From contig PABI01000092.1 of NCBI GenBank assembly GCA_002699125.1, positions 1 through 64,000 on the forward strand: a stretch of 64,000 bases of DNA, in the 5' to 3' direction. Source of the stretch: Anaerolineaceae bacterium. GTDB taxonomy: Bacteria; Chloroflexota; Anaerolineae; Promineifilales; Promineifilaceae. Below, piece after piece: positions 1-8,050 of the stretch. The notes under the pieces are model-generated. The model saw only the letters and a list, made by a program, of their open reading frames with translations. It did not search any database and was not told the DNA's origin. Position 1 is the first letter of the stretch; the number at the start of each line of letters is the position of its first letter. The translations under genes were made by a program, and so were the position numbers.

Positions 1-118
1 AACCCGGAATCACGTTGTCTTCATGGCTTCAAAATCGCCCAAAGCGGCTCAATTTTCGTTTTTGGTCTCATTTATTATCGAAAGACAAGTTTTAAGTTCT
101 ATTATGAAGGAATGAACC
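1..118. other. Non-coding leader
   Basis: No gene is visible in this AT-leaning stretch. A Shine-Dalgarno-like AAGGA at 107-111 precedes the ATG at 119. The upstream gene lies outside the window. Confidence 0.5.
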
Positions 119-829
119 ATGTCTTATAATCGATTGGGTACATTGGCAGCAGGATTGTTGGGGCTGGGCTGGCTGGTAGCCGTTGGCGTCAATTTAGGCG
201 TCTGGTATCCTCTCATTCAAGAACTCCCACCCGGCTTTTGGGATGATGGCGATCTCTTTTTGGCATTTGTGCGCGACAATGCAATTTCCTGGCAAATTTT
301 CCACATTGGCACGACGGTGGGGTTGTGTGCGGCCGTTTTCCTGGTCGGTTTGCTGGCTGAGCTGGGACGGGCCGAAGCAGACGGCCGTGCGCGCGCCTTC
401 ACCACTTTGGGAACTGTAGGGGCCGTGTTTGGTCTGGTTGCCAGCCTGGTTGACCAGCTGGGCACACCGGTTGTCGCTCGTTTTGCACTAGGCAATCCAC
501 TGTTTGTGGCCCAAATATGGGAATACATGGAACCGATTCGGGATTCCGGTCTCAAAACGATCAGCTTTGCTTTTATGGGCCTGTGGCTGATCTGGTTGGC
601 GGGTAAGTTTATTTTAGATTCTCGACGTCTGGGTCAATTTACGCTGGCCGTGGGTATTGCCTTTGTGTTGCTGGCCCTCATCGAGATGCTGGTGCCGCCG
701 CCGCTGGCCTATACCATTGGCGAGACGGGCTTTGGCGGTTTGGCGGTTTTGCTGATTCCCATTTGGAGCTTTTGGCTGGCCCGCTGGTTTTGGCAGCGGG
801 AGCTGGCGGAAATGGAAACAGGTCAGTGA
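119..829 (+). CDS. Polytopic membrane protein, unknown function
   Basis: This 236-residue protein has about six hydrophobic helices (roughly residues 8-28, 55-80, 95-115, 140-162, 168-190 and 200-225) separated by short loops, so it is an integral membrane protein. The arrangement resembles small DUF4386-like multi-pass proteins, but no motif proves membership. The ATG at 119 has AAGGA seven bases upstream. The next gene starts 16 bases after its stop, suggesting cotranscription with the YdcF-like protein. No catalytic residues or transporter signature could be recognised, so no function is assigned. Confidence 0.75.
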   Translation: MSYNRLGTLAAGLLGLGWLVAVGVNLGVWYPLIQELPPGFWDDGDLFLAFVRDNAISWQIFHIGTTVGLCAAVFLVGLLAELGRAEADGRARAFTTLGTVGAVFGLVASLVDQLGTPVVARFALGNPLFVAQIWEYMEPIRDSGLKTISFAFMGLWLIWLAGKFILDSRRLGQFTLAVGIAFVLLALIEMLVPPPLAYTIGETGFGGLAVLLIPIWSFWLARWFWQRELAEMETGQ

Positions 830-845
830 TTCACTGAGTAATTTG

Positions 846-1451
846 ATGCGATTGTTGCAAACGGCCGTTCGTTTCTTAGCCCGATTGATTACAGGCATTA
901 TTGCCCTGGCTATTTTGCTGGGCTGGTATGCGGCGGTTACCGTTTTTTTGTTTTCGCTGAAGGATGAAACGCGCCCTGCCGATGCGGCGATTGTGCTAGG
1001 GGCGGCGGTGGTGCGGGACCGGCCGTCGGCCGTTTTTCGTGAGCGGATCAATCATGCCATCCAGCTTTACCAAACCGGGATGGTAGACACGCTGATTTTT
1101 ACCGGCGGCGTGGGCAATCGTGACGAATTGGCCGAGGGCGAAGTGGGGCGCAATTATGCCATAGCCCGCGGCGTCGATCCGGTCGATATTTTGCTGGAAA
1201 CCAGTTCCACCTCAACCTATGAAAATCTACGCAATGCCCAGGTGGTGGCCCGGCAAAATGGGTTAGAAACCTTTTTAATCGTGAGCACGCCCAACCACAT
1301 GCGGCGGGCACTGGCGGTGGCTGGCGATTTGCAAATGGAAGCGTACAGTTCGCCCACCCGCACCATCCGCTGGATTAGCCGCGTCACCCGCACCTATTCC
1401 TACGTGCGCGAAGTGGTGGCGTATTCGGTCTACTTGCTGAATTTGGGATGA
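846..1451 (+). CDS. YdcF/SanA-family (DUF218) membrane-anchored protein
   Basis: A signal anchor (about residues 9-35) is followed by one DUF218 domain. Recognisable family elements are AAIVLGAAV near the start, the TGGVG turn, the LETSSTSTYENL segment and the terminal NHMRRA with its conserved His. Related proteins (SanA, ElyC, YdcF) act at the cell envelope and are linked to envelope-precursor metabolism or vancomycin sensitivity, but their reaction is mostly unresolved. An in-frame TTG at 843 directly precedes the ATG; the ATG at 846 is taken as start. The gene carries one ACGGCCGT octamer at 861-868. Confidence 0.8.
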   Translation: MRLLQTAVRFLARLITGIIALAILLGWYAAVTVFLFSLKDETRPADAAIVLGAAVVRDRPSAVFRERINHAIQLYQTGMVDTLIFTGGVGNRDELAEGEVGRNYAIARGVDPVDILLETSSTSTYENLRNAQVVARQNGLETFLIVSTPNHMRRALAVAGDLQMEAYSSPTRTIRWISRVTRTYSYVREVVAYSVYLLNLG

Positions 1452-1457
1452 TTATTT

Positions 1458-1526
1458 ATCCACAGATTACGCAGATTTCACAGATTGATATTCAAAGGCA
1501 AAAAATCTGCGAAATCTGCGGATTTC
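1458..1526. repeat. Intergenic inverted repeat, CAGATTACGCAGATT family
   Basis: The left arm (1458-1486) consists of CAGATT units and is mirrored by AATCTGCGAAATCTGCGGAT at 1504-1523, so a long imperfect hairpin can form between the YdcF-like and M20 genes. A second copy lies at 23498-23579 and fragments near 6740-6800 and 14826-14860. It resembles palindromic intergenic elements spread in many bacterial genomes. It may also act as a weak terminator here. Confidence 0.75.
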
Positions 1527-1542
1527 TTTATAGGAGTTGGAT

Positions 1543-2700
1543 ATGAATTTAGATTGGGACGCGTTGTTGCAGGATTGTGTCAATTTTACGCAGCGGTTGA
1601 TTCAGACGCCGAGCATGCCGTTTGAGGAGGCCCAGCTGGCAGAGCTGATTGCCGCCGAATTGCAGCAGCTCAATTTTGATCAGGTGTGGCTTGATGAGAT
1701 TGGCAATGTGAACGGCCGTATCCGCGGCACCGATCCATCTTTAGGCGCACTCGTTTTGAACACGCATCTGGACCACGTCGATCCGGGCGAACCCAGCCTG
1801 TGGTCGGTACCACCGTACAGCGGCACGATTGTGGAAGATCGCATCGTGGGCCGGGGTGCCTGCGACATCAAAGGGCCGCTGGCGGTGCAGGTGTACAGCA
1901 TGGCGGCGCTGCTGCGCGCCGGCCTGCGTCCCCGGCGAGACGTGGTGTTTAGCGGTGTGGTTCAAGAGGAAATCGGCGGTGCCGGTGCGACCCACTGGGT
2001 AGAAAACCTGGATTATGACGTGGATCTGGTGATGTTGGGCGAGCCGTCGGACAACAAGATTGCCCTGGGTCATCGCGGCATTGCCCAGATGTGGGTGCAG
2101 TTTAACGGCCGTTCCGTCCATGCCAGCGTGCCGGAAAAAGGCGTAAATCCCAACTATCCGATGGCCAAATTTATCCAGGATTTGCAGGCGGCTAAAGGCG
2201 AACTGTCGGCCCACGAGTTGCTGGGACCAACCACCGTTTCCCCCACCATCATCGAGGTGGATACCAAAAGCACAAACGTAACGCCCGCCTGGACACGCGT
2301 TTGTCTGGATTTCCGCACCGCCAGCGAGAGCCACAAAAGTTTGCAAGCGTTTGTACGCCGCGTCGCGGGTGACCAGGCCGTCGTGCTAGAAGATGGCCTG
2401 TGCAGTCCGCCTACACCTTACCCTGACTCCGACGAAATAATCTACGGTTACTACACCCCGCCCAGCGACGAGAAAGTACAGCGTGCCAAGGCCTTGATTG
2501 AACAGGGCATGGGGCATGAGGCAGAACTCGGCAGCTACCAATTTGCTACGGACGGCCGTCACTTCGTCCCCTACAATCTCACCATGATTGGTTACGCCGC
2601 CAGTGAAGAAAGCCAGGCCCATGTGGTAGACGAATACATCTCTATTCCCAAAATGCTGGAAAGCCTTCGCGGCCATGTTGCGCTGCTAAAAAATTACTGA
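1543..2700 (+). CDS. M20-family metallopeptidase/deacylase (ArgE/DapE/YgeY-like)
   Basis: This is a cytoplasmic zinc-dependent amidohydrolase of the M20 family (385 residues from ATG 1543). Metal-site motifs are in place: THLDHVD (H75, D77), GRGACDIKGP (bridging D108), the QEEIGG pair with catalytic E142-E143, and MLGEPSD with a metal-binding Glu. The dimerisation insert occupies the middle third. The overall pattern is closest to YgeY/ArgE-type hydrolases, but substrate cannot be read from sequence. AGGAG at 1532-1536 places the start at ATG 1543 rather than the TTG at 1537. Confidence 0.88.
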   Translation: MNLDWDALLQDCVNFTQRLIQTPSMPFEEAQLAELIAAELQQLNFDQVWLDEIGNVNGRIRGTDPSLGALVLNTHLDHVDPGEPSLWSVPPYSGTIVEDRIVGRGACDIKGPLAVQVYSMAALLRAGLRPRRDVVFSGVVQEEIGGAGATHWVENLDYDVDLVMLGEPSDNKIALGHRGIAQMWVQFNGRSVHASVPEKGVNPNYPMAKFIQDLQAAKGELSAHELLGPTTVSPTIIEVDTKSTNVTPAWTRVCLDFRTASESHKSLQAFVRRVAGDQAVVLEDGLCSPPTPYPDSDEIIYGYYTPPSDEKVQRAKALIEQGMGHEAELGSYQFATDGRHFVPYNLTMIGYAASEESQAHVVDEYISIPKMLESLRGHVALLKNY

Positions 2701-2721
2701 TTGATTTTGCAGGAGGGCAAA

Positions 2722-3174
2722 ATGAATTGGAAAGAACGATTCAAACCGTCAAATCCGGCGGAAGCTGGCTGCTATTTTTTTATTATTATCGTTGCTTTTC
2801 ATGCTTTATTGTTTGTACTGAGAATTTATGGGGTTGCTATTATCCTGTCTTTGCTCCTTTTTTTTGTTTATCACATAATGAAATTAGGGAGTGAAACATC
2901 GACAAGGTATGAAATTTCACTCGGGGCCGCCTATTTCTCATCAATTTTGCTTGTTTTGGCTTTCGCATTCCTCTGGCTTATTATGGGAATTTTGGCTGGC
3001 TTGAGCGGATGGGCGTTAGGGCACCTTATCGCTGATGGAATTGCTGAATGGCTGGCCTTTTTGCTGTTTTTGGTTATGGCCTATTTCACTTATTCTCCTA
3101 TGATTCGATTTAAGACAACGATACTTGAGAAGTGGTTAGGCTGGCAGCGAAAAGATGTGATTGTTAATGGCTGA
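2722..3174 (+). CDS. Small membrane protein, unknown function
   Basis: A 150-residue protein beginning MNWKERFKPS, with about three to four hydrophobic helices (residues 15-50, 70-105 and 110-130) and a basic C-terminal tail. AGGAGG at 2711-2716 points to ATG 2722; the upstream in-frame TTG is unlikely. The gene lacks the ACGGCCGT octamer and is more AT-rich than its neighbours. Its stop overlaps the start of the following lipoprotein gene, so the two are probably translated together. No family was recognised. Confidence 0.7.
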   Translation: MNWKERFKPSNPAEAGCYFFIIIVAFHALLFVLRIYGVAIILSLLLFFVYHIMKLGSETSTRYEISLGAAYFSSILLVLAFAFLWLIMGILAGLSGWALGHLIADGIAEWLAFLLFLVMAYFTYSPMIRFKTTILEKWLGWQRKDVIVNG

Positions 3175-3700
3175 AAGCAAGATAAATTTAATTTTTGTTG
3201 CGGTTTTAGGCTGCATCTTTTTTCTGTTGGCTGGTTGTACAAACGATATAGCGAATCCAGGAACGGTTTCTTTACCGGAGGTGGCCTGCCAGCCAGAGGA
3301 TGTGGCTGCAAATCCGCCATTCACTATTGCCCAAACGCACACGGCCGTTCCCCCCAACACCCCCCTCGCCGACCAAATCGAACAATTCTACGGCGTGGAT
3401 TTGATAGAAAACAGGCTGGCCAACATTGCTGCTTTTTGTAATCTCTATTTGCTGGCCGACGATACGGCCGCTGCCGAACTATTAGCTCATTTATGCCGAA
3501 CCGGCGTCACGCCTGCTAAAGCAAGGGAATCTACTGAACCGCCGCTGGATGGAGAATCTATCTGTGCATTTCAAAGCGAGGGTTTCCGCGAAGTGCATTT
3601 TCAACAGGGGCGTCTGGTTGTCTCAATTTGGGGGGATAGTGGTGGATGGGGCGTTGATGAATGGGTGGTGGCGGTGAACGGCCGTTTGCCGCAAGAATAA
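3167..3700 (+). CDS. Putative lipoprotein, unknown function
   Basis: The 177-residue product starts MAESKINLIFVAVLGC and has a hydrophobic stretch ending in the lipobox LLAGC, so it is predicted to be cleaved and lipid-modified (lgt is present at 58869). The mature part has no recognisable catalytic motif; it contains several cysteines (CQPEDV, CNLY, HLCR, ICAF) that could form disulfides outside the membrane. ATG 3167 overlaps the previous gene by eight bases. It ends convergently with vapC, four bases away. Confidence 0.7.
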   Translation: MAESKINLIFVAVLGCIFFLLAGCTNDIANPGTVSLPEVACQPEDVAANPPFTIAQTHTAVPPNTPLADQIEQFYGVDLIENRLANIAAFCNLYLLADDTAAAELLAHLCRTGVTPAKARESTEPPLDGESICAFQSEGFREVHFQQGRLVVSIWGDSGGWGVDEWVVAVNGRLPQE

Positions 3701-3704
3701 CTGG

Positions 3705-4112
3705 TTAACGGGGCGCAGGTTTTACTACTTGGAGATTAAAGTGCTCGGCGAAGGGATCAAAATCTCTGTCTGAATGTAAAAGCTGAAAGCCGTTCTCAAT
3801 ACAAAATGTGGCAATCAGACAATCTATCGTTTTGCGAATTGTGATGCCGTTGGCACGCAAAGTCCGGTAATTCTTTGCGCTCTGAATAGCAAATTCCTGC
3901 CCAACCATGGGCAGGACCGGAAATCTCAGCAGTGCAACCCGAGCTTGCTCAAAATCCTTTTGTCGACGAAATCCTTGCAAAACTTCCGCCAGGATTAAGT
4001 CACCGATAACAATTTCTCGCTGGCCCAAAATTGCGTCTAGATGATCAGTCTGTGCTGTGGTTTGCCCATTAAAATAATCAATCCAGACAGATGAATCAAC
4101 CAGCAGGCTCAA
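3705..4112 (-). CDS. vapC: VapC-type PIN-domain ribonuclease toxin
   Basis: The 135-residue protein is one PIN domain. Acidic metal-binding residues expected for the family are present: D6 in LLVDSSVW, E43 in ILAEVLQG, D97 in KTIDCLIA, and D115/D117/D119 near the C terminus (SDRDFD). VapC proteins cleave RNA, usually tRNA or rRNA, and are held inactive by VapB. It overlaps the upstream antitoxin gene by 17 bases, a typical toxin-antitoxin arrangement. Confidence 0.92.
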   Translation of the reverse strand: MSLLVDSSVWIDYFNGQTTAQTDHLDAILGQREIVIGDLILAEVLQGFRRQKDFEQARVALLRFPVLPMVGQEFAIQSAKNYRTLRANGITIRKTIDCLIATFCIENGFQLLHSDRDFDPFAEHFNLQVVKPAPR

Positions 4113-4305
4113 AGCGACCCTCTCTCATCTCGTCTAAGTTCCCTTCCCATTGCAGCTTGCCGCGTAAGTCCCGTACCAGTGCCTGTTCCTTTAGCTGAAT
4201 CATGACGCGCAGCGCCTCTTCGACAACTGCTCGCTTTGTTTTCAGCCCAGTGAGCGCTTGAGCACGTTCTACTAATTTGTCATCTAAAACGATATTGGTG
4301 CGCAT
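4096..4305 (-). CDS. vapB: VapB-type antitoxin
   Basis: A 69-residue protein with an N-terminal ribbon-helix-helix-like segment (MRTNIVLDDKLVERAQALTG, then KTKRAVVEEALRVMI) and an acidic C-terminal tail that would dock in the PIN toxin. It fits the VapB/DUF2191 antitoxin pattern and precedes vapC in the same operon. Such proteins bind their own promoter with the toxin. The hairpin at 4340-4368 lies about 35 bases upstream and could be operator or terminator. Confidence 0.88.
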   Translation of the reverse strand: MRTNIVLDDKLVERAQALTGLKTKRAVVEEALRVMIQLKEQALVRDLRGKLQWEGNLDEMREGRFEPAG

Positions 4306-4339
4306 TCTTCATCTTCCTTTTTCTTCACTATTTTAAACA

Positions 4340-4368
4340 ATTACAGGGCACTTTGAGTACCCTGTAAT
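4340..4368 (-). terminator. Hairpin between feoB C-half and vapB
   Basis: ATTACAGGG and CCCTGTAAT form a perfect nine-base stem around an 11-base loop. Read on the minus strand it is followed by TGTTT, so it could be a modest intrinsic terminator for the feo operon. Its position before vapB also allows a role as palindromic operator for VapBC. Confidence 0.5.
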
Positions 4369-4412
4369 GTGTAAAATATAGCGAATTTGTGTGTATTTGT
4401 AAATAATGAAGA

Positions 4413-5846
4413 TCAACCGCTAAACAAGCGCCAGATTTGGGCCACAAAAAAGGTGACCACAAAGCCCATTGCCAGCGGCAGCAGGGCGGCAACGGCCGTC
4501 CACTTTTTGCTGCCTGTTTCTTTGTAAATGGTGTAAATCGTGGTGCTGCAAGGATTGTGCAGCAGGGAGAAGAGCATGAGGTTAACGGCCGTTAGCAAAG
4601 TCCAGCCGCCCGCGTTAAACAGCGCCAGGGTATCAGCCTGGGATTCCAGCTCAAACATCACACCTGCGCCTGCACCGCCACCAATGCCAGTGACTAAAAC
4701 CGTCAGCATCAAAACGGTGGGAATCACAATTTCATTGGCCGGAATAGCCACGATGTAAGCTACTAAAATCACACCATTCAGCCCAATCAAAATCCCCAAT
4801 GGGTTCAGGAAATCGATCAAATATTCCGCAATGCTGGTGCCGCCAATGGTGATATTGGCGCTAAGCCAGATGACCGCCCCGGCGGGCAGAGCAAACACCA
4901 CGGCGCGCCACAGCACAATCAGCGTGCGGTCAATGACCGAGGTATAAATCGTTTGCCAGATGCGCGGCGGGCGGTACGGAGGCAGCTCCAGGCTAAACGT
5001 GGATACTTCGCCCTTGAGCATGGTGCGGGACAGTCCCCAGGAAACGACAAAGCTGATGAACACACCCAGCAGGGCAATCCCCACCACGGAGAGGGCCGAG
5101 ATGAGTCCGCCCAGGTAAGCGGGCACCAATCCGCCAATAAAAATGGTGGCAATGAGAATTTGCGTGGGCCAACGGCCGTTGCACAGCGCAAAATTATTGG
5201 TGATGATGGCAATCAACCGTTCGCGCGGGCTGTCGATGATTCGCGTAGCCACCACACCGGCCGCATTGCAGCCAAACCCCATCATCATGCTCAGCGCCTG
5301 CTTGCCGTGCGCGCCGGATTTGCGGAACAGGTTGTCCAGATTAAAGGCGACGCGGGGTAGGTAACCAAAATCTTCCAGCAGGGTAAACAGTGGGAAAAAG
5401 ATGGCCATTGGCGGCAGCATCACGCTCACCACCCAGGCCGTTGCCAGATACATGCCGTCAATCAAAAAGCCACTGAGCCACCACGGCAGGCTGAGCCAAT
5501 CGGCACCCTGGTGCAGCAGTGGCACCATCGTGTCAATCAACAAGGAAGCCAGCAGGGAAGAAGGTACATTAGCCCCGCTAATCGTCAACCAAAAAACCAC
5601 TGTGAAGAGCAGCAGCATCATGGGGAAACCCCACACGCGGCTGGTGACAATTTTGTCGATGGTGCGGTCCAGGTCAAAGCGCGGCTTTTCGTCGGGCCTG
5701 GTCACGGCGCGGTCGGCCAGGCTGGCGGCTTCAGTGTAGATGTCTTCCATGAGCTGTTCATGGAACTGCGGGCCGATTTCCCAGCGCAGGGATTCGGCCG
5801 TTTGCAGAATGTCGGTTGGGTTGGCAGTTGGTGATAGGGTCGTCAT
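4413..5846 (-). CDS. feoB: FeoB membrane permease half (Gate/nucleoside-recognition domains)
   Basis: This 477-residue protein is the transmembrane part of the ferrous-iron transporter FeoB, encoded separately. It has about nine to ten membrane helices and the conserved FeoB segments [26 protein letters not shown] and LCNGRWPT, with cysteines proposed to line the iron path. The first 65 residues are soluble and correspond to the linker after the G domain. Its start overlaps the stop of the G-protein gene by four bases (ATGA), so both halves are translationally coupled. Pairing with the separate G protein is needed to rebuild a functional FeoB. Confidence 0.93.
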   Translation of the reverse strand: MTTLSPTANPTDILQTAESLRWEIGPQFHEQLMEDIYTEAASLADRAVTRPDEKPRFDLDRTIDKIVTSRVWGFPMMLLLFTVVFWLTISGANVPSSLLASLLIDTMVPLLHQGADWLSLPWWLSGFLIDGMYLATAWVVSVMLPPMAIFFPLFTLLEDFGYLPRVAFNLDNLFRKSGAHGKQALSMMMGFGCNAAGVVATRIIDSPRERLIAIITNNFALCNGRWPTQILIATIFIGGLVPAYLGGLISALSVVGIALLGVFISFVVSWGLSRTMLKGEVSTFSLELPPYRPPRIWQTIYTSVIDRTLIVLWRAVVFALPAGAVIWLSANITIGGTSIAEYLIDFLNPLGILIGLNGVILVAYIVAIPANEIVIPTVLMLTVLVTGIGGGAGAGVMFELESQADTLALFNAGGWTLLTAVNLMLFSLLHNPCSTTIYTIYKETGSKKWTAVAALLPLAMGFVVTFFVAQIWRLFSG

Positions 5847-6706
5847 GATAAGGCCTCCAGGGGAATAACCTGGGCGGATGTTTCCGCTTGTGGTGCTATA
5901 GATACGGTTTCTGGCCGGGTTAGATCGCCCAGTTCGCCCCGGCGCACGGCCTGCATCAGCCGCTCATCGCCGTCCAGCAGCCGCAAGGCCACCCAGCGGG
6001 CGTTGGGTAGGCCGGGGAATGCCGCCTCAATTTGCGGCACCAGTTTGGCCAAAGCGTGTTTGATTGTCGGAGATTCTGTTTTCACCCGATACGGTTTGCA
6101 GATGGTCTTTCCAGTAGCCACGTCGTGAATGGCGGCCAGGAGGTCTTGTAACCCTTCGCCCTGGCGTGCGGCCGTAGGCACCACCGGCACGCCCAAATCC
6201 CGCGCCAACCGCCGTTCATCGACGGTGAGCTTGTGGCGGCGGGCTTCATCGATCAGGTTCAGGCAGACCACGGCCCGATCCGTAATTTCCAGCACTTGCA
6301 GCACCAGATTCAGATTGCGCTCCAGCCGGGTGGCGTCGACCACAATCACGGTGACGTCTGGCTGGCCGAACAAGATGAAATCGCGGGCCACTTCCTCATC
6401 CAGGCTGGTAGAGAGCAGCGAGTAGGTGCCGGGCAGATCCACAATCTTGTACTGCTTGTCGCCGTAGCTAAAGCCGCCTTCGGCGCGGGTGACGGTTTTG
6501 CCCGGCCAGTTACCGGTGTGCTGCCGCAGCCCGGTGAGGGCGTTAAACACGGTGCTTTTGCCGGTGTTGGGATTGCCGGCCAGGGCAACAACAAAGTCTG
6601 AGTTTTCCATGTTTACGCCCAGCTTGCGCAGATTGCCCACGTTGTGCATGGGGCAGGTTTCGCAGGCGGATGGCGTCTGTTTGGGGTTGGTTAGTTTAGT
6701 TTCCAT
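5843..6706 (-). CDS. feoB: FeoB small GTPase half
   Basis: This 287-residue protein carries the complete FeoB G domain: G1 GNPNTGKST (44-52), G2 Thr near 71, G3 DLPG (90-93), G4 NLID (150-153), and G5-like PTAARQGEG (177-185), followed by a helical GDI-like region to about residue 255. An N-terminal extension holds a Cys pair (C15, C18 in ACETCPMH) that might bind metal. It is cytosolic by itself and must associate with the permease half downstream. Gene order regulator-G protein-permease implies one iron-responsive operon. Confidence 0.93.
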   Translation of the reverse strand: METKLTNPKQTPSACETCPMHNVGNLRKLGVNMENSDFVVALAGNPNTGKSTVFNALTGLRQHTGNWPGKTVTRAEGGFSYGDKQYKIVDLPGTYSLLSTSLDEEVARDFILFGQPDVTVIVVDATRLERNLNLVLQVLEITDRAVVCLNLIDEARRHKLTVDERRLARDLGVPVVPTAARQGEGLQDLLAAIHDVATGKTICKPYRVKTESPTIKHALAKLVPQIEAAFPGLPNARWVALRLLDGDERLMQAVRRGELGDLTRPETVSIAPQAETSAQVIPLEALS

Positions 6707-6739
6707 AGGTCACTTTTTCTCGGTTTTTTTATGGATTGG

Positions 6740-6800
6740 ACACTGATGCACACAGATTGACGCTGATTTATGCTTCTGATCTGTGTCAAACAGTGTTTAT
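6740..6800. repeat. Fragment of CAGATT-type intergenic repeat
   Basis: Between feoB and the regulator gene, the text ACACAGATTGACGCTGATTT is loosely mirrored by GATCTGTGTC, recalling the repeat at 1458-1526. The copy is degenerate. Confidence 0.45.
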
Positions 6801-6813
6801 TATTCGAGCTGAT

Positions 6814-7845
6814 TTACTTAACATAAATATGATTTGCCTGATTAGACCGCAGGGCAATGATGGCATCGCGGATGCGGTAGGCGGTGGGTTCGCCGCTGGG
6901 GCTGCGCATTTCGGCGGTGACGGCCGTTCCCGGCAAAATCCCCAGGTCCATGAACCGCCGCCGTTCTACGCCGCGACAGTTGGCTGAAATGCGAATAACT
7001 TCGGCCGTTTGGCCTAAGGGTAGTTCAGAAAGTCGGGTGCCGCTGAGCTTGTTGTCAACGGCCGTTTCTTCTTCAACTTCTTCCGGCAAAGGTAAGACCG
7101 AAATATTGCGGGCCACAATCGGAGCCAAAACGTGCTCATCCCCGTTGGCCCAAAAGCGAAGGCGGGTGCTGTTGGCTTCAATGAGTTGCACCGTCTGGCC
7201 GGGATGCAGCCCCTCGGCCACCAGTTGGGCATAAACCGCTTCCGGCTCATCTTCCAGATGCACAATGCGGGCCGGCGTGTTGACCGGCAGCTGGTTGAGC
7301 GGTTGGCCACCGTGGTAGACGTAGTTGCCTTCGGCGGAGGGAATGGGATCGCCATGCGGATCATGGGTAGGGTGGCCCAAGCGTGCCGACAGCGCGTTGG
7401 CCGCTTCGGGCGTTAGCTGGTGTTCTTGCAGTTCGGCCTGGCTGTGCCATTCAGCTTCGCTGAAGCCGGTTCTTTCCGCCAGGTACCGTTCCCACAATCG
7501 ATGCGCCCGGATGATGTGCAGCGCTGATTCCATACCGGCCGGCGTCAGGGAAATGTCGTCACTTTGCAGGTGCAGCAGCTGGCTGGACTGCATTTGGGTT
7601 AACAGTTCGGTGACATCGTTGGTGCTGATGTGCAGCGCGCCGGCAATGCTTTCTAGGGTGGGACGACGTCCTTTTTGCTGGCATTTGTAAATATGCTTCA
7701 GCGCATCTTCATGGCGAGCGCGATCGGTCATTTGGCGGGCCTGCTGCCAGCGGGCGAGCAGACCTTTTTCCGGCCAGAGGAATACGGCCGTCACCGCTAA
7801 AATCGTTGTCCCTATTAAAAGTAAAATTGCTGGATTCGTTATCAT
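6814..7845 (-). CDS. Membrane-anchored DtxR/MntR-type regulator fused to FeoA domain
   Basis: The 343-residue protein begins with a hydrophobic helix (about residues 5-24), then a short basic linker. A DtxR-like winged helix follows (about 42-105: RRPTLESIAGALHISTNDVTELLTQM). The metal-binding/dimerisation domain (110-165) has the typical AHRLWERYLAE and EWHSQAELQEHQLTPE. A middle SH3-like segment and a C-terminal FeoA domain (about 268-343: LSELPLGQTAEVIRI to DAIIALR) complete it. DtxR proteins repress genes when Fe2+ or Mn2+ is bound; FeoA supports FeoB. It heads the operon feoA-regulator, feoB G protein, feoB permease. The membrane anchor on a DNA-binding protein is unusual. Confidence 0.88.
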   Translation of the reverse strand: MITNPAILLLIGTTILAVTAVFLWPEKGLLARWQQARQMTDRARHEDALKHIYKCQQKGRRPTLESIAGALHISTNDVTELLTQMQSSQLLHLQSDDISLTPAGMESALHIIRAHRLWERYLAERTGFSEAEWHSQAELQEHQLTPEAANALSARLGHPTHDPHGDPIPSAEGNYVYHGGQPLNQLPVNTPARIVHLEDEPEAVYAQLVAEGLHPGQTVQLIEANSTRLRFWANGDEHVLAPIVARNISVLPLPEEVEEETAVDNKLSGTRLSELPLGQTAEVIRISANCRGVERRRFMDLGILPGTAVTAEMRSPSGEPTAYRIRDAIIALRSNQANHIYVK

Positions 7846-7922
7846 TTCACACCTGATTTTTGATGCGTCTAAAAATTATTTTTACTATGGCATATTTTAT
7901 GCAAAAAGCGGCACATGTCAAG

Positions 7923-7965
7923 CAAAAAAAGAAGCAGTGCCCTTTTGTACCAGAGCACTGCTTCT
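7923..7965 (-). terminator. Intrinsic terminator of the P1B-4 ATPase gene
   Basis: AGAAGCAGTGC (7930-7940) pairs with GCACTGCTTCT (7955-7965). On the minus strand the stem is followed by a run of seven T residues (7923-7929). It separates the ATPase gene from the feo operon. Confidence 0.85.
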
Positions 7966-7969
7966 GAAA

Positions 7970-8048
7970 TTGTGAATTATGAATAATGAATTGTGAATTA
8001 GTCACGCCGGCGTCAATCCTTCACAATTAAGCATTCACCATTCACAAT
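7970..8048. repeat. GTGAATTATGAAT-type AT-rich repeat
   Basis: Tandem variants of TGTGAATTATGAATAATGAA (7971-8000) are partly mirrored by TTCACAATTAAGCATTCACC at 8020-8038, so the segment can fold back on itself. It lies immediately after the ATPase gene. Confidence 0.6.
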
Positions 8049-8050
8049 TA

